This document shows, one piece after another, positions 1 to 5,898 of a stretch of DNA of 5,898 nucleotides; positions within the stretch are counted from its first letter, which is position 1, and every line of letters begins with the position of its first letter. Origin of the DNA: Rhizobacter sp. (GTDB lineage: Bacteria > Pseudomonadota > Gammaproteobacteria > Burkholderiales > Burkholderiaceae_C); contig JANYFX010000731.1 of the NCBI GenBank assembly GCA_025359585.1, positions 1 through 5,898 of the forward strand, in the 5' to 3' direction. Below the pieces are notes generated by a model that did no database searches, was not told the DNA's origin, and saw only the letters and a list, made by a program, of their open reading frames with translations. The position numbers were made by a program, and so were the translations under genes.

Positions 1-851
1 GCCGCGGCCAGCGCATCGGCCTCTTTGCCGGCACCGGCGTCGGCAAGTCGGTGCTGCTCGGCATGATGGCGCGCTACACGGCGGCCGACGTGATCGTGGT
101 CGGCCTGATCGGCGAGCGCGGCCGCGAGGTGAAGGAATTCATCGAAGACATCCTGGGTGAGGCCGGCATGCGGCGCTCGGTCGTCGTCGCGGCACCTGCC
201 GACTCGCCGCCGCTGGTGCGCATGCAGGGCGCGAGTTATGCGACCGTGATCGCCGAGCACTTTCGCGACCGCGGCATGAACGTGCTGCTGTTGATGGATT
301 CGCTCACACGTTATGCGATGGCGCAGCGCGAGATCGCGCTCGCGATCGGCGAGCCGCCCGCCACCAAGGGTTACCCACCGAGCTGTTTTGCCAAGCTACC
401 GCAGCTCGTCGAGCGCAGTGGCAACGGCGTGGCCGGGGGTGGCTCGATCACCGCGTTCTACACCGTGCTCTCCGAAGGAGACGACCAGCAAGACCCGATC
501 GCCGACGCGGCGCGCGGCATTCTCGACGGCCACATCGTGCTCTCGCGCGACCTGGCCGAAGCCGGCCACTACCCGGCGATCGACATCGAAAAATCGGTCT
601 CGCGCGTGATGGGCAACGTGGCCTCGACCGAACACGTGGAAGCAGCGCGGCGCTTTCGCCAGCTGCACGCGCGCCACAACAAGGCACGCGACCTGATCCA
701 GCTCGGCGCCTACGCGCCCGGCCACGACCTTGATCTCGACACCGCCGTGCGCCTGCACTCGCCGATGACGGCACTGCTGCAACAGAACATGCACCAGCCC
801 GCCGCGCTCGATGCGAGCCTGGCGCAACTGCACAGCGCCATCGGCGGCTGA
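1..851 (+). CDS. fliI: Flagellar export ATPase FliI, C-terminal part (5' end outside window)
   Basis: FliI is the cytoplasmic ATPase of the flagellar type III export apparatus. It hydrolyses ATP and helps deliver export substrates and chaperones to the membrane gate. The reading frame is open from base 3 and ends at TGA 849–851, giving about 282 visible residues. The Walker A motif AGTGVGKS lies at 27–50 (Lys codon at 45). The GERGRE motif with the likely catalytic Glu at 114–116 lies 23 codons later, the same spacing as K188/E211 in Salmonella FliI. The Walker B strand LLLMD ends with Asp at 297–299, and SVSRVM with a conserved Arg (603–605) follows. Family length is about 450–460 residues, so roughly 170 N-terminal residues are missing, cut only by the window edge. 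The in-frame GTG at 51 lies after Walker A and is not a real start. An F1 beta subunit or an injectisome ATPase is unlikely given the flagellar neighbours. Confidence 0.97.
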   Translation, partial: RGQRIGLFAGTGVGKSVLLGMMARYTAADVIVVGLIGERGREVKEFIEDILGEAGMRRSVVVAAPADSPPLVRMQGASYATVIAEHFRDRGMNVLLLMDSLTRYAMAQREIALAIGEPPATKGYPPSCFAKLPQLVERSGNGVAGGGSITAFYTVLSEGDDQQDPIADAARGILDGHIVLSRDLAEAGHYPAIDIEKSVSRVMGNVASTEHVEAARRFRQLHARHNKARDLIQLGAYAPGHDLDLDTAVRLHSPMTALLQQNMHQPAALDASLAQLHSAIGG

Positions 852-886
852 TCTCCCCTTTCCCCTGTCACGGAAAACCACGAACC

Positions 887-1354
887 ATGACCTCCCTGCA
901 CCCGCTCACCACCCTGCTGGCCCAGACCGAACGCGAGCGCGACCTGGCGCTGGCCGACCACCTGCGCGCGCAGACCGCGCACAGCGCTGCCGTGGCGCAA
1001 GCCGAGCAGCTCTTGCTGTACCGGCGCGAGTACGAACAGCGCTGGCACAAACAGTTCGCGAGCGAAGGCAAGATCGAACTCGTGCGCTGTTACCAGGGCT
1101 TCATGGAGCGCCTGACCCAGGCGGTCGAACAACAGGCGCGCACCGCCGAACAAACGGCCGTGCAGGCCGATCGTGTCGGCACCGAACTGCGCGCGGTCGA
1201 GATGCGCTGCGCTTCGGTGCGCCGGCTGATCGAGCGCCGCGTGCGCGACCTGCGTGTCGATGCCGACCGGCGCGAGCAGAAACAGAGCGACGAACAATCG
1301 GCCCGCGCCGCCTGGGGCCGCTCCGGTGCCCACGGTGCACCGCACGCCAGCTGA
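887..1354 (+). CDS. fliJ: Flagellar export protein FliJ
   Basis: FliJ is a small cytoplasmic coiled-coil protein. In known systems it sits in the centre of the FliI hexamer, contacts the export gate protein FlhA and helps recycle chaperones. The 155-residue product is close to the family's usual ~147. It is rich in Glu, Arg, Gln and Ala with few helix breakers, as expected of two long antiparallel helices. A YRREY element near residues 45–49 and YQGF at residues 69–72, followed by a LTQAVEQQ-like stretch, match the equivalent YQNEY and YQQF…LEKAIEQ regions of Salmonella FliJ as I recall them. The start ATG is 35 bases after fliI; only a weak GGA-type ribosome binding site is visible near 872–874. 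The last ~15 residues are Gly/Ala/His-rich and probably disordered. FliJ diverges fast, so position between fliI and fliK carries much of the weight. Confidence 0.92.
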   Translation: MTSLHPLTTLLAQTERERDLALADHLRAQTAHSAAVAQAEQLLLYRREYEQRWHKQFASEGKIELVRCYQGFMERLTQAVEQQARTAEQTAVQADRVGTELRAVEMRCASVRRLIERRVRDLRVDADRREQKQSDEQSARAAWGRSGAHGAPHAS

Positions 1355-1367
1355 ACCGGGCAGCACC

Positions 1368-2549
1368 ATGCAGGTCACCAACCAGGCTGCCGCACCCACG
1401 CCGGTGAGCGCAGCGAAGCTCCCCGACAACGCCAACCGCAACGGCCCGTTCGCGAGCCTGCTGCGGAAAAGCCAGACGCCCCAACACAAGCCGACCGAAG
1501 CGCCGCAGCGCGACGCCGAGCCGGCCGTCGCCGCAGCCCCATCCGAACCCGACACGGCCGCGGAGCCCGAAACGCAGGCAGCACCGAACGCGCCGGCACG
1601 GGCCCGCCCCAAGACCATCGACAAAACCGCCGCGCCACGCCCCGCCGAAGGGTCGGCAAAAACGCGCCCGCCCGGCGAAGCCACGAGCGAAGCACCGAAG
1701 AGTGATGCGACCGAGCGCAACGCCACGAAACGTGGCAGCGAGCCGGCGGCCCAGCCGGCTCTCGATCCGTGGATGGCTGCGCTGCAGCGCCCCGCCGATG
1801 CAACCGCCGGCGCGGCGGCCGCCGATCTGATCCCGGCCGACACCCCACCCGGCCAGAAGGCCGACGACAAGCTGACCGTGCAAGACAAGGCAGCCCACGA
1901 CACGAAGGCGCGCTTCGAAGCCGCCGCCGACACGCGCGGCAGCGCGCTGCACCAGGCCAGCGTCGACGCCGTGTCGGTGCTGCAAGCCGGTCAGCACGCC
2001 GCTGCCGAGTCGCGCGGCCCGAAACCCGCAGCGGCCGACATCGCACCCGGCGCCGCCGCGCTCGGCGCGGCCGCCTTCAACCCCTTGCTCGGCGGCCCCC
2101 GCGAAAGCGCGCCGCCGCTGACGGTGAACCTGCCCACGCCGCTGGCTTCGCCCGAGTTCGCCCAGGCGCTCGGTGTGCAGATGAGCGTGCTCGCCACAGA
2201 CGGCGTGCAGCGTGCCGAACTGCAACTGAACCCGGCCGAGATGGGGCCGGTGTCGGTGCAGATCGTGATCGACGGCACGAGCGCGCAGGTCGACTTCGGC
2301 GCCGACCTGGCCGCCACGCGCCATGCCATCGAAGCCGGCCTGCCCGAGCTGGCCGGTGCCTTGCGCGACGCCGGCTTCACGCTCACCGGTGGCGGGGTTT
2401 CGCAGCACTCGCGCGGCCGCGACGATTCACAACCGTCTCGCGGCGACGCCGGCGGCTCGCGCAACGGCGCGGGCGCCGCTGGCGCAGCGGTGGCTGCACC
2501 GCTGCTGCGCCGCACGGTCATGGCTGGCGGCGTCGATCTCTACGCCTGA
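1368..2549 (+). CDS. fliK: Flagellar hook-length control protein FliK
   Basis: FliK is exported during hook assembly, measures hook length and switches the export gate from rod/hook to filament substrates. From ATG 1368 the product is 393 residues; Salmonella FliK is 405. Residues 1 to about 245 are low-complexity, rich in Ala, Pro, Glu, Thr and Lys, fitting the disordered ruler part. Residues ~250–335 form the C-terminal hook-control domain (Flg_hook type), with the hallmark LNPAEMG at 287–293 followed by a V-x-V-x-I strand and a long amphipathic helix. A Gly/Ser/Arg-rich tail ends in VDLYA. The frame is open upstream to an ATG at 1254, but that start would overlap fliJ by 101 bases. ATG 1368 lies 13 bases after fliJ, with a weak GGG at 1358–1360, and is preferred; GTG 1326 and GTG 1335 are less likely alternatives. 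The gene is identified by the C-terminal motif plus position. Confidence 0.92.
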   Translation: MQVTNQAAAPTPVSAAKLPDNANRNGPFASLLRKSQTPQHKPTEAPQRDAEPAVAAAPSEPDTAAEPETQAAPNAPARARPKTIDKTAAPRPAEGSAKTRPPGEATSEAPKSDATERNATKRGSEPAAQPALDPWMAALQRPADATAGAAAADLIPADTPPGQKADDKLTVQDKAAHDTKARFEAAADTRGSALHQASVDAVSVLQAGQHAAAESRGPKPAAADIAPGAAALGAAAFNPLLGGPRESAPPLTVNLPTPLASPEFAQALGVQMSVLATDGVQRAELQLNPAEMGPVSVQIVIDGTSAQVDFGADLAATRHAIEAGLPELAGALRDAGFTLTGGGVSQHSRGRDDSQPSRGDAGGSRNGAGAAGAAVAAPLLRRTVMAGGVDLYA

Positions 2550-2692
2550 GCGGGAGCAGCGGACTGGGCAGCAAAAGCACCGCTTATCTCGGCATCGCGC
2601 CGAAGGCTGCGTTTCCATAATTTCCTTCATGCCAGTGCCCGCGCGCAGCCCCTTGCCGCGCGAGCGCGCACCCTGCTGTTGAAGGAGAAACG
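2550..2692. other. Non-coding gap between fliK and fliL, possible operon boundary
   Basis: These 143 bases are the only sizeable intergenic space in the window and hold no convincing gene. Bases 2611–2630 are locally AT-richer than their surroundings and contain CATAAT (2616–2621), a 5-of-6 match to a sigma-70 -10 box. No good -35 box lies 16–18 bases upstream. I found neither a clear sigma-28 site (GCCGAAGG at 2599–2606 is only partial and lacks its -35 partner) nor a GG-N10-GC sigma-54 site. Short GC-only inverted repeats occur at 2641–2669 (GCGCG at 2658–2662 against CGCGC at 2665–2669), but the loop is too small and no T-run follows, so an intrinsic terminator is not supported. In enteric bacteria fliL begins its own operon, so a promoter here is plausible by analogy. 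Confidence 0.5.
2682..2687 (+). promoter_or_regulatory. Ribosome binding site of fliL
   Basis: AAGGAG lies 5 bases before the ATG at 2693. It is the strongest Shine-Dalgarno sequence in the window and fixes the fliL start. Strong independent initiation here fits fliL being the first gene of a new transcription or translation block. Confidence 0.85.
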
Positions 2693-3364
2693 ATGTCTGC
2701 TGCCGCTGCCCCGACCACCGAAGCCGGCGCTGCCGTGCCCGCCAAGAAGGGCAAGAAGAAGCTGATCATCATGATCGCGGCGGCGCTGCTGGTGCTGCTC
2801 GCGGCCGGCGGCGGTGCGGCGGTCTACTTCAAGAAAAAGGCGGCGGCACACGCTGCCGAAGAAGCCGCCGACGAAGGCGCTGCCGCCGGCGAACACAAGT
2901 CCGTCAAACGCGACCCCAAACACCCGCCGACCTTTCTGCCACTCGACCCCTTCGTCGTGAACCTGGCCGACAAGGAGGCCGACCGTTATGCCCAGATCGG
3001 CATCACGCTGGAACTGCAGGACGCCAAGTTCGCCGACGAACTCAAGCTCTACATGCCGGCGATCCGCAACGGCATATTGATGATCCTGGCGCACAAGACC
3101 TCGGCCGAGCTGCTCGACCGCTCGGGCAAGGAAATGCTGGCCGCGCAAGTGCAGCTCGAAGCCGCCCGCACCATGGGCATCGAGGTGGCCGAACCCGAGC
3201 CGGTGACCGAAGCGAAACCCGCCGGCAGCCACGCCGCCAAGACCGAAGACGTGGCTGAAGACGACGACGACAAGAAAACGAAGAGGCCGAAGAAGCCCAA
3301 AAAGGCAGCGGGCGAGGCAAACCCGATCCTGCACGTGCACTTCTCGAACTTCATCATCCAATGA
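2693..3364 (+). CDS. fliL: Flagellar basal-body-associated protein FliL, with charged C-terminal insert
   Basis: FliL is a single-pass inner-membrane protein near the stator units; in several bacteria it supports motor torque or swarming. The 223-residue product is long for the family (about 140–180). A Lys-rich cytoplasmic N-terminus (KKGKKK, residues 18–23) precedes a transmembrane helix at about 24–46. An Ala/Glu linker follows, then the periplasmic FliL domain from about residue 80, beginning with FLPLDPFVVNL and containing RYAQIGITLEL. The domain's last helix ends near residue 164. A low-complexity stretch (about 165–209) with EDDDDKK and Lys/Pro-rich runs then separates it from the terminal strand HVHFSNFIIQ, which matches the usual FliL ending. 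The insert stays in frame and both flanks are conserved, so it is not a frameshift. The stop overlaps the fliM start as ATGA (3361–3364). Confidence 0.95.
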   Translation: MSAAAAPTTEAGAAVPAKKGKKKLIIMIAAALLVLLAAGGGAAVYFKKKAAAHAAEEAADEGAAAGEHKSVKRDPKHPPTFLPLDPFVVNLADKEADRYAQIGITLELQDAKFADELKLYMPAIRNGILMILAHKTSAELLDRSGKEMLAAQVQLEAARTMGIEVAEPEPVTEAKPAGSHAAKTEDVAEDDDDKKTKRPKKPKKAAGEANPILHVHFSNFIIQ

Positions 3365-4365
3365 GTCAGCCAATCCTCTCGCAAGACGAAGTCGATGCGC
3401 TGCTGCACGGCATCACCGGCGACAGCCAGAGCCTGGAGGCCGAGCCGGTCGACAAGGGCTCGATCCGCGACTACGACCTGGCGAGCCAGGAACGCATCGT
3501 TCGCGGGCGCATGCCCACGATGGAGATCATCAACGAGCGCTTCGCCCGCAACATCCGGCTCGGTGTGTTCCACCTGATCCGCAAGAGCCCGGAAATCTCG
3601 ATCGGCCCGACCAAGGTGCAGAAGTACAGCGCTTTCTTGCGCGAGATCGTGGTGCCGACCAACTTCAACATCGTCAGCGTGAAACCGCTGCGCGGCTCGG
3701 GCCTGATCGTGTGCGACCCGACGCTGGTGTTCGCGGTGATCGACGCCTTGTTCGGCGGCGCCGGCAAGTACCACACGCGCATCGAAGGGCGCGACTTCTC
3801 GGCCACCGAAGTGCGCGTGATCAGCCGCCTGATCGACGTGGTGACGGCCGAGTACAAAAAGGCCTGGTACGGCATCTACCCGCTCGAGCTGGCCTACCAG
3901 CGCTCGGAGATGCAGCCGCAGTTCGCCAACATCGCCACACCGAGCGAGATCGTCATCACGACCAGCTTCACGCTGGAGATCGGCGACACCAGCGGCGCGG
4001 TCCACTTCTGCATTCCGTATTCGACGCTGGAGCCGATCCGCGACATTCTTTACTCCACTGTGCAGGGCGATGCCGGCGAGCCCGACCGGCGCTGGATCAA
4101 CCTGATGAAAGAACAGATCCAGTCGGCCGAGGTCGAGCTGATCGCCGAGCTGGCGCAGGCGCCGGCCACCATCGAACAACTGCTCGCGTTCAAGGCCGGC
4201 GACTTCATCGAACTCGATCTGCGCCAGTCCATCCAGGCCAAGGTGGCCGGCGTGCCGGTGCTGGACTGCCACTACGGCACCTCGAACGGCAAGTACGCCC
4301 TGAAGGTCGATCAACTGTTGAACAGCTCACAACCGGGCTGGATGGGAGAAACACATGAGCACTGA
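3361..4365 (+). CDS. fliM: Flagellar motor switch protein FliM
   Basis: FliM forms the middle of the cytoplasmic C-ring, links FliG to FliN and binds phosphorylated CheY to reverse rotation. The product is 334 residues, the same length as Salmonella FliM. The N-terminal CheY-binding peptide LSQDEVDALL is at residues 6–15. The middle CheC-like domain carries the FliG-contacting GGxG motif as GGAG at residues 132–135 (3754–3765), followed by TRIEGRDFSATE. The C-terminal SpoA domain, which pairs with FliN, covers about residues 250–325 and ends in the NGKYALKV strand. The start ATG overlaps the fliL stop by four bases. The bases just upstream (3335–3360) show no purine-rich ribosome binding site, so translation is probably coupled to fliL. 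An intact CheY-binding peptide implies chemotactic control of the motor. Confidence 0.98.
   Translation: MSQPILSQDEVDALLHGITGDSQSLEAEPVDKGSIRDYDLASQERIVRGRMPTMEIINERFARNIRLGVFHLIRKSPEISIGPTKVQKYSAFLREIVVPTNFNIVSVKPLRGSGLIVCDPTLVFAVIDALFGGAGKYHTRIEGRDFSATEVRVISRLIDVVTAEYKKAWYGIYPLELAYQRSEMQPQFANIATPSEIVITTSFTLEIGDTSGAVHFCIPYSTLEPIRDILYSTVQGDAGEPDRRWINLMKEQIQSAEVELIAELAQAPATIEQLLAFKAGDFIELDLRQSIQAKVAGVPVLDCHYGTSNGKYALKVDQLLNSSQPGWMGETHEH
4344..4349 (+). promoter_or_regulatory. Ribosome binding site of fliN, inside the end of fliM
   Basis: GGGAGA lies 5 bases before the ATG at 4355 and within the last codons of fliM. It supports the fliN start that overlaps fliM by 11 bases. Confidence 0.75.
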
Positions 4366-4789
4366 AAACACCGCTGCCGCTGCCGACGAAACCGACGCGA
4401 TGGCGGCCGAATGGGCGGCGGCGCTGGCCGAGTCGAAACCCGAATCGGCCTCGGAGGTGCACACCGACCAGGTCTCGCCGGCCTCGTTCCAGAACTTCAG
4501 CCCGACCACCGGCAACACGGCGGGCAACGACATCAACATGATCCTGGACATCCCGGTGCAGCTCACCGTGGAGCTGGGGCGCACGCGGGTGCCGATCAAG
4601 CACATCCTGCAGCTCGCGCACGGCTCGGTCGTCGAGCTCGAAGCGATGGCCGGCGAGCCGATGGACGTGCTCGTCAACGGCTACCTGATCGCGCAGGGCG
4701 AGGTCGTGGTCGTGAACGACAAGTTCGGCATTCGGCTGACCGACATCGTCACGCCGAGCGAGCGCATGCGCCGGCTGAGCCGCGGGTGA
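4355..4789 (+). CDS. fliN: Flagellar motor switch protein FliN
   Basis: FliN makes up the bottom of the C-ring together with the FliM C-terminus, takes part in CheY-dependent switching, and docks FliH–FliI for export. The product is 144 residues; Salmonella FliN is 137. An acidic, Ala-rich N-terminus contains EWAAALAE (residues 19–26), corresponding to the LWAEAL element of enteric FliN. A variable linker runs to about residue 57. The SpoA domain fills about residues 60–140: LDIPVQLTVELGRT at 64–77, GEPMDVLVNGYLIAQGEVVVV at 100–120 (the Val run matches the hydrophobic patch that binds FliH), and the family-typical ending TPSERMRRLSR. The gene overlaps fliM by 11 bases (4355–4365) and abuts fliO. 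Presence of the N-terminal element and the length rule out an injectisome SctQ fragment. Confidence 0.98.
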   Translation: MSTENTAAAADETDAMAAEWAAALAESKPESASEVHTDQVSPASFQNFSPTTGNTAGNDINMILDIPVQLTVELGRTRVPIKHILQLAHGSVVELEAMAGEPMDVLVNGYLIAQGEVVVVNDKFGIRLTDIVTPSERMRRLSRG

Positions 4790-5152
4790 ATGCCGATGCC
4801 CGCGACCGGATGGTTGACTTCTCTGCTGTGGTTCCTCGCGATCATCGCGGTGATCCCGCTTGCGCTGTGGCTGCTCAAGCGCACGCCGATGGGCGGCGCC
4901 ACGTCCAACGGCCTGATGCGGCACGTGGCGGTGCTGCCGCTGTCGGCGAGCCAGCGTGTGGTCACGGTCGAGGTCGGCCAAGGCGAAGCACGGCGCTGGC
5001 TGGTGCTGGGCGTCACGCCGGGCAGCATCACCACCTTGCACACGATGGAGCCACAGGCCGATGCGCCGGCGAGCAACACGCCGGCATTGCCCGGCTTCGC
5101 TCAGATGCTCGGCAAGTTGCGGCAAGACAAAGGGTGGGCCGGTGAACGCTGA
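4790..5152 (+). CDS. fliO: Flagellar biosynthesis protein FliO
   Basis: FliO is a small inner-membrane protein that helps assemble the FliP ring of the export gate; it is flagellum-specific and absent from injectisomes. The product is 120 residues, near the 125 of Salmonella FliO. One transmembrane helix spans about residues 9–29, ended by LLKR. The cytoplasmic domain follows, with RHVAVLPLSASQRVVTVEVG and RWLVLGVTPGSITTLHTM typical of the family, then a Pro/Ala-rich tail. ATG 4790 directly follows the fliN stop (TGAATG). A second in-frame ATG at 4796 has GGTGA (4785–4789) six bases upstream and could be the true start; the choice changes only two residues. The last 11 bases overlap the GTG start of fliP. 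Confidence 0.93.
   Translation: MPMPATGWLTSLLWFLAIIAVIPLALWLLKRTPMGGATSNGLMRHVAVLPLSASQRVVTVEVGQGEARRWLVLGVTPGSITTLHTMEPQADAPASNTPALPGFAQMLGKLRQDKGWAGER
5129..5134 (+). promoter_or_regulatory. Ribosome binding site of fliP, inside the end of fliO
   Basis: AAAGGG (5129–5134) lies 7 bases before GTG 5142, inside the fliO reading frame. It supports this GTG over the downstream in-frame GTG at 5172, which has only a T-rich stretch just upstream. Confidence 0.55.
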
Positions 5153-5898
5153 GCGCTCGGTTCTTTTTGCCGTGCGGGCCCGGCGTCTCGCGCTCTGTGC
5201 GCTTGCGGTGTTTTCGGCCGTTCCTGCAGCGGCTTTAGCGCAATCGGCGGGCGGTGCGACCCTGCCGCTGATGGTCGGCCAGGGCGCCGGCGGCACCAGC
5301 TATTCGGTGCCGATCCAGACGCTGCTGTTCTTCACCGCACTCAGTTTCCTGCCGGCGGTGCTGCTGCTGATGACGGGCTTCACCCGCATCGTGATCGTGC
5401 TCGGCCTGCTGCGCCAGGCCATGGGCACGCAGGCCGCGCCGCCGAACCAGGTGGTGGTGGGCCTGAGCCTGTTCCTGACCTTCTTCGTGATGAGCCCGAC
5501 CATCGACAAGGTCTACGCCGAGGCCTACCAGCCCTTTGCCGAAAACAAGATCGCCTTCGACGAAGCCCTGAAGCGCGGCGAGGTGCCGATGCGCGCCTTC
5601 ATGCTCAAGCAGACCCGCCAGGCCGACGTGATGCTGTTCGCCAAGCTCGCCAAGGTCGACCCCGCCGTGAAGACCGCCGACGTGCCCTTCAAGGTGCTCG
5701 TTCCCGCCTTCGTCACGAGCGAGCTGAAGAGCGCGTTCCAGATCGGCTTTCTGATCTTCATTCCGTTCCTGATCATCGACATGATCGTGGCCAGCGTGTT
5801 GATGAGCCTGGGCATGATGATGTTGTCGCCCGTGCTGATCGCGTTGCCCTTCAAGCTGATGCTGTTCGTGCTGGCAGACGGCTGGAACCTCTTGCTGG
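5142..5898 (+). CDS. fliP: Flagellar export gate protein FliP (3' end outside window)
   Basis: FliP forms the pentameric core of the flagellar type III export gate (with FliQ and FliR) through which substrates cross the inner membrane. The frame is open to the right edge, giving 252 residues and no stop. From the known family ending, only about a dozen residues are missing. GTG 5142 gives an N-terminus with a cleavable signal peptide: positively charged start (RARR near residue 14), hydrophobic core, and ALA|Q at 31–34. Conserved blocks follow: FTALSFLPAVLLLM, TRIVIVLGLLRQAMGTQ (81–97), PPNQV, LFLTFFVMSP, FMLKQTRQAD (153–162), VPAFVTSELKSAFQIGF, and FLIIDMIVASVLMSLGMMM. The three Met at 225–227 (5814–5822) match the methionine gasket that seals the FliP pore in Salmonella. 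The signal peptide and FliO upstream argue against an injectisome SctR. fliQ and fliR are expected just downstream. Confidence 0.97.
   Translation, partial: MNAERSVLFAVRARRLALCALAVFSAVPAAALAQSAGGATLPLMVGQGAGGTSYSVPIQTLLFFTALSFLPAVLLLMTGFTRIVIVLGLLRQAMGTQAAPPNQVVVGLSLFLTFFVMSPTIDKVYAEAYQPFAENKIAFDEALKRGEVPMRAFMLKQTRQADVMLFAKLAKVDPAVKTADVPFKVLVPAFVTSELKSAFQIGFLIFIPFLIIDMIVASVLMSLGMMMLSPVLIALPFKLMLFVLADGWNLLL

Noticed and set aside
710..2408. Two long minus-strand reading frames (710–1933 and 1101–2408, over 400 codons each) opposite fliJ and fliK
   Set aside because: They are composition shadows. In GC-rich DNA with G/C at third positions, opposite frames stay open by chance, and the proteins are Arg/Gly/Ala/Cys-rich without any domain. 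fliJ and fliK on the plus strand have family motifs and operon position.
2599..2606. GCCGAAGG as a flagellar sigma-28 -10 element
   Set aside because: It matches only the GCCGA part of GCCGATAA, and the bases 11 upstream (2580–2587) do not resemble TAAAGTTT.
1769..2620. Plus-strand frame of 283 codons overlapping fliK in another frame
   Set aside because: The product is an Arg-rich, low-complexity translation of the fliK DNA in the wrong frame; the overlapping fliK frame contains the LNPAEMG hook-control motif.
2641..2669. GC-rich inverted repeats before fliL as a terminator for the fliK operon
   Set aside because: Stems are 5–6 bases of alternating GC that occur by chance in this composition. 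The tighter pair has a 2-base loop, and no T-run follows.
3049..4314. Minus-strand reading frame of 421 codons opposite fliL–fliM
   Set aside because: It lies fully opposite conserved fliL and fliM coding sequence, and its product shows no domain, signal or plausible start context.
4205..5296. Minus-strand reading frame of 363 codons opposite fliM–fliP
   Set aside because: It spans four well-supported plus-strand genes and its product is His/Arg/Ala/Asp-rich low-complexity sequence, typical of an antisense shadow.
1..5898. A novel or transferred system embedded in the cluster
   Set aside because: Every stretch over 150 bases is accounted for by a standard flagellar gene in standard order, with uniform composition and no insertion sequence, repeat array, attachment site or tRNA.

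Overview
The window is part of a flagellar basal-body and switch/export gene cluster. Seven gene boundaries and eight genes are visible, all on the + strand, in the order fliI (3' part) – fliJ – fliK – fliL – fliM – fliN – fliO – fliP (5' part). This is the classical order known from enteric and betaproteobacterial chromosomes (…fliFGHIJK | fliLMNOPQR). The base composition is strongly GC-rich, with codons mostly ending in G or C. The FliM, FliN and FliP sequences closely resemble Beta/Gammaproteobacterial versions, so a high-GC betaproteobacterium of the order Burkholderiales is the best guess. That assignment is an inference from style and memory, not from a search.

Layout. Positions 1–851 carry the C-terminal ~282 residues of the export ATPase FliI, starting just before its Walker A motif. 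A 35-base gap leads to fliJ (887–1354, export chaperone-like coiled coil). fliK (hook-length control protein) follows 13 bases later; its best start is 1368. A 143-base gap (2550–2692) separates fliK from fliL and is the only sizeable non-coding stretch. It coincides with the break between the fliFGHIJK and fliLMNOPQR operons of enteric bacteria. From fliL on, the genes are tightly packed: fliL/fliM overlap by 4 bases (ATGA), fliM/fliN by 11, fliN/fliO abut (TGAATG), and fliO/fliP overlap by 11. fliP has a GTG start and runs off the right edge about a dozen residues before its expected end.

How they work together. FliI with FliJ (and FliH upstream, not seen) energises and organises substrate delivery to the flagellar type III export gate. 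FliP is a core subunit of the gate pore and FliO helps assemble it. FliK is a secreted ruler that switches export from hook to filament substrates. FliL is a membrane protein next to the stator. FliM and FliN form the cytoplasmic C-ring that binds phosphorylated CheY and sets rotation direction. The presence of FliL, FliK and FliO shows this is a flagellar system rather than a virulence-type injectisome.

I found no undescribed system, RNA gene, mobile element, CRISPR array or cargo gene. The points worth a second look are modest: a charged low-complexity insert in FliL just before its last strand, a fliM start with no visible ribosome binding site, a GTG-started fliP with a signal peptide nested in the end of fliO, and the fliK–fliL gap.
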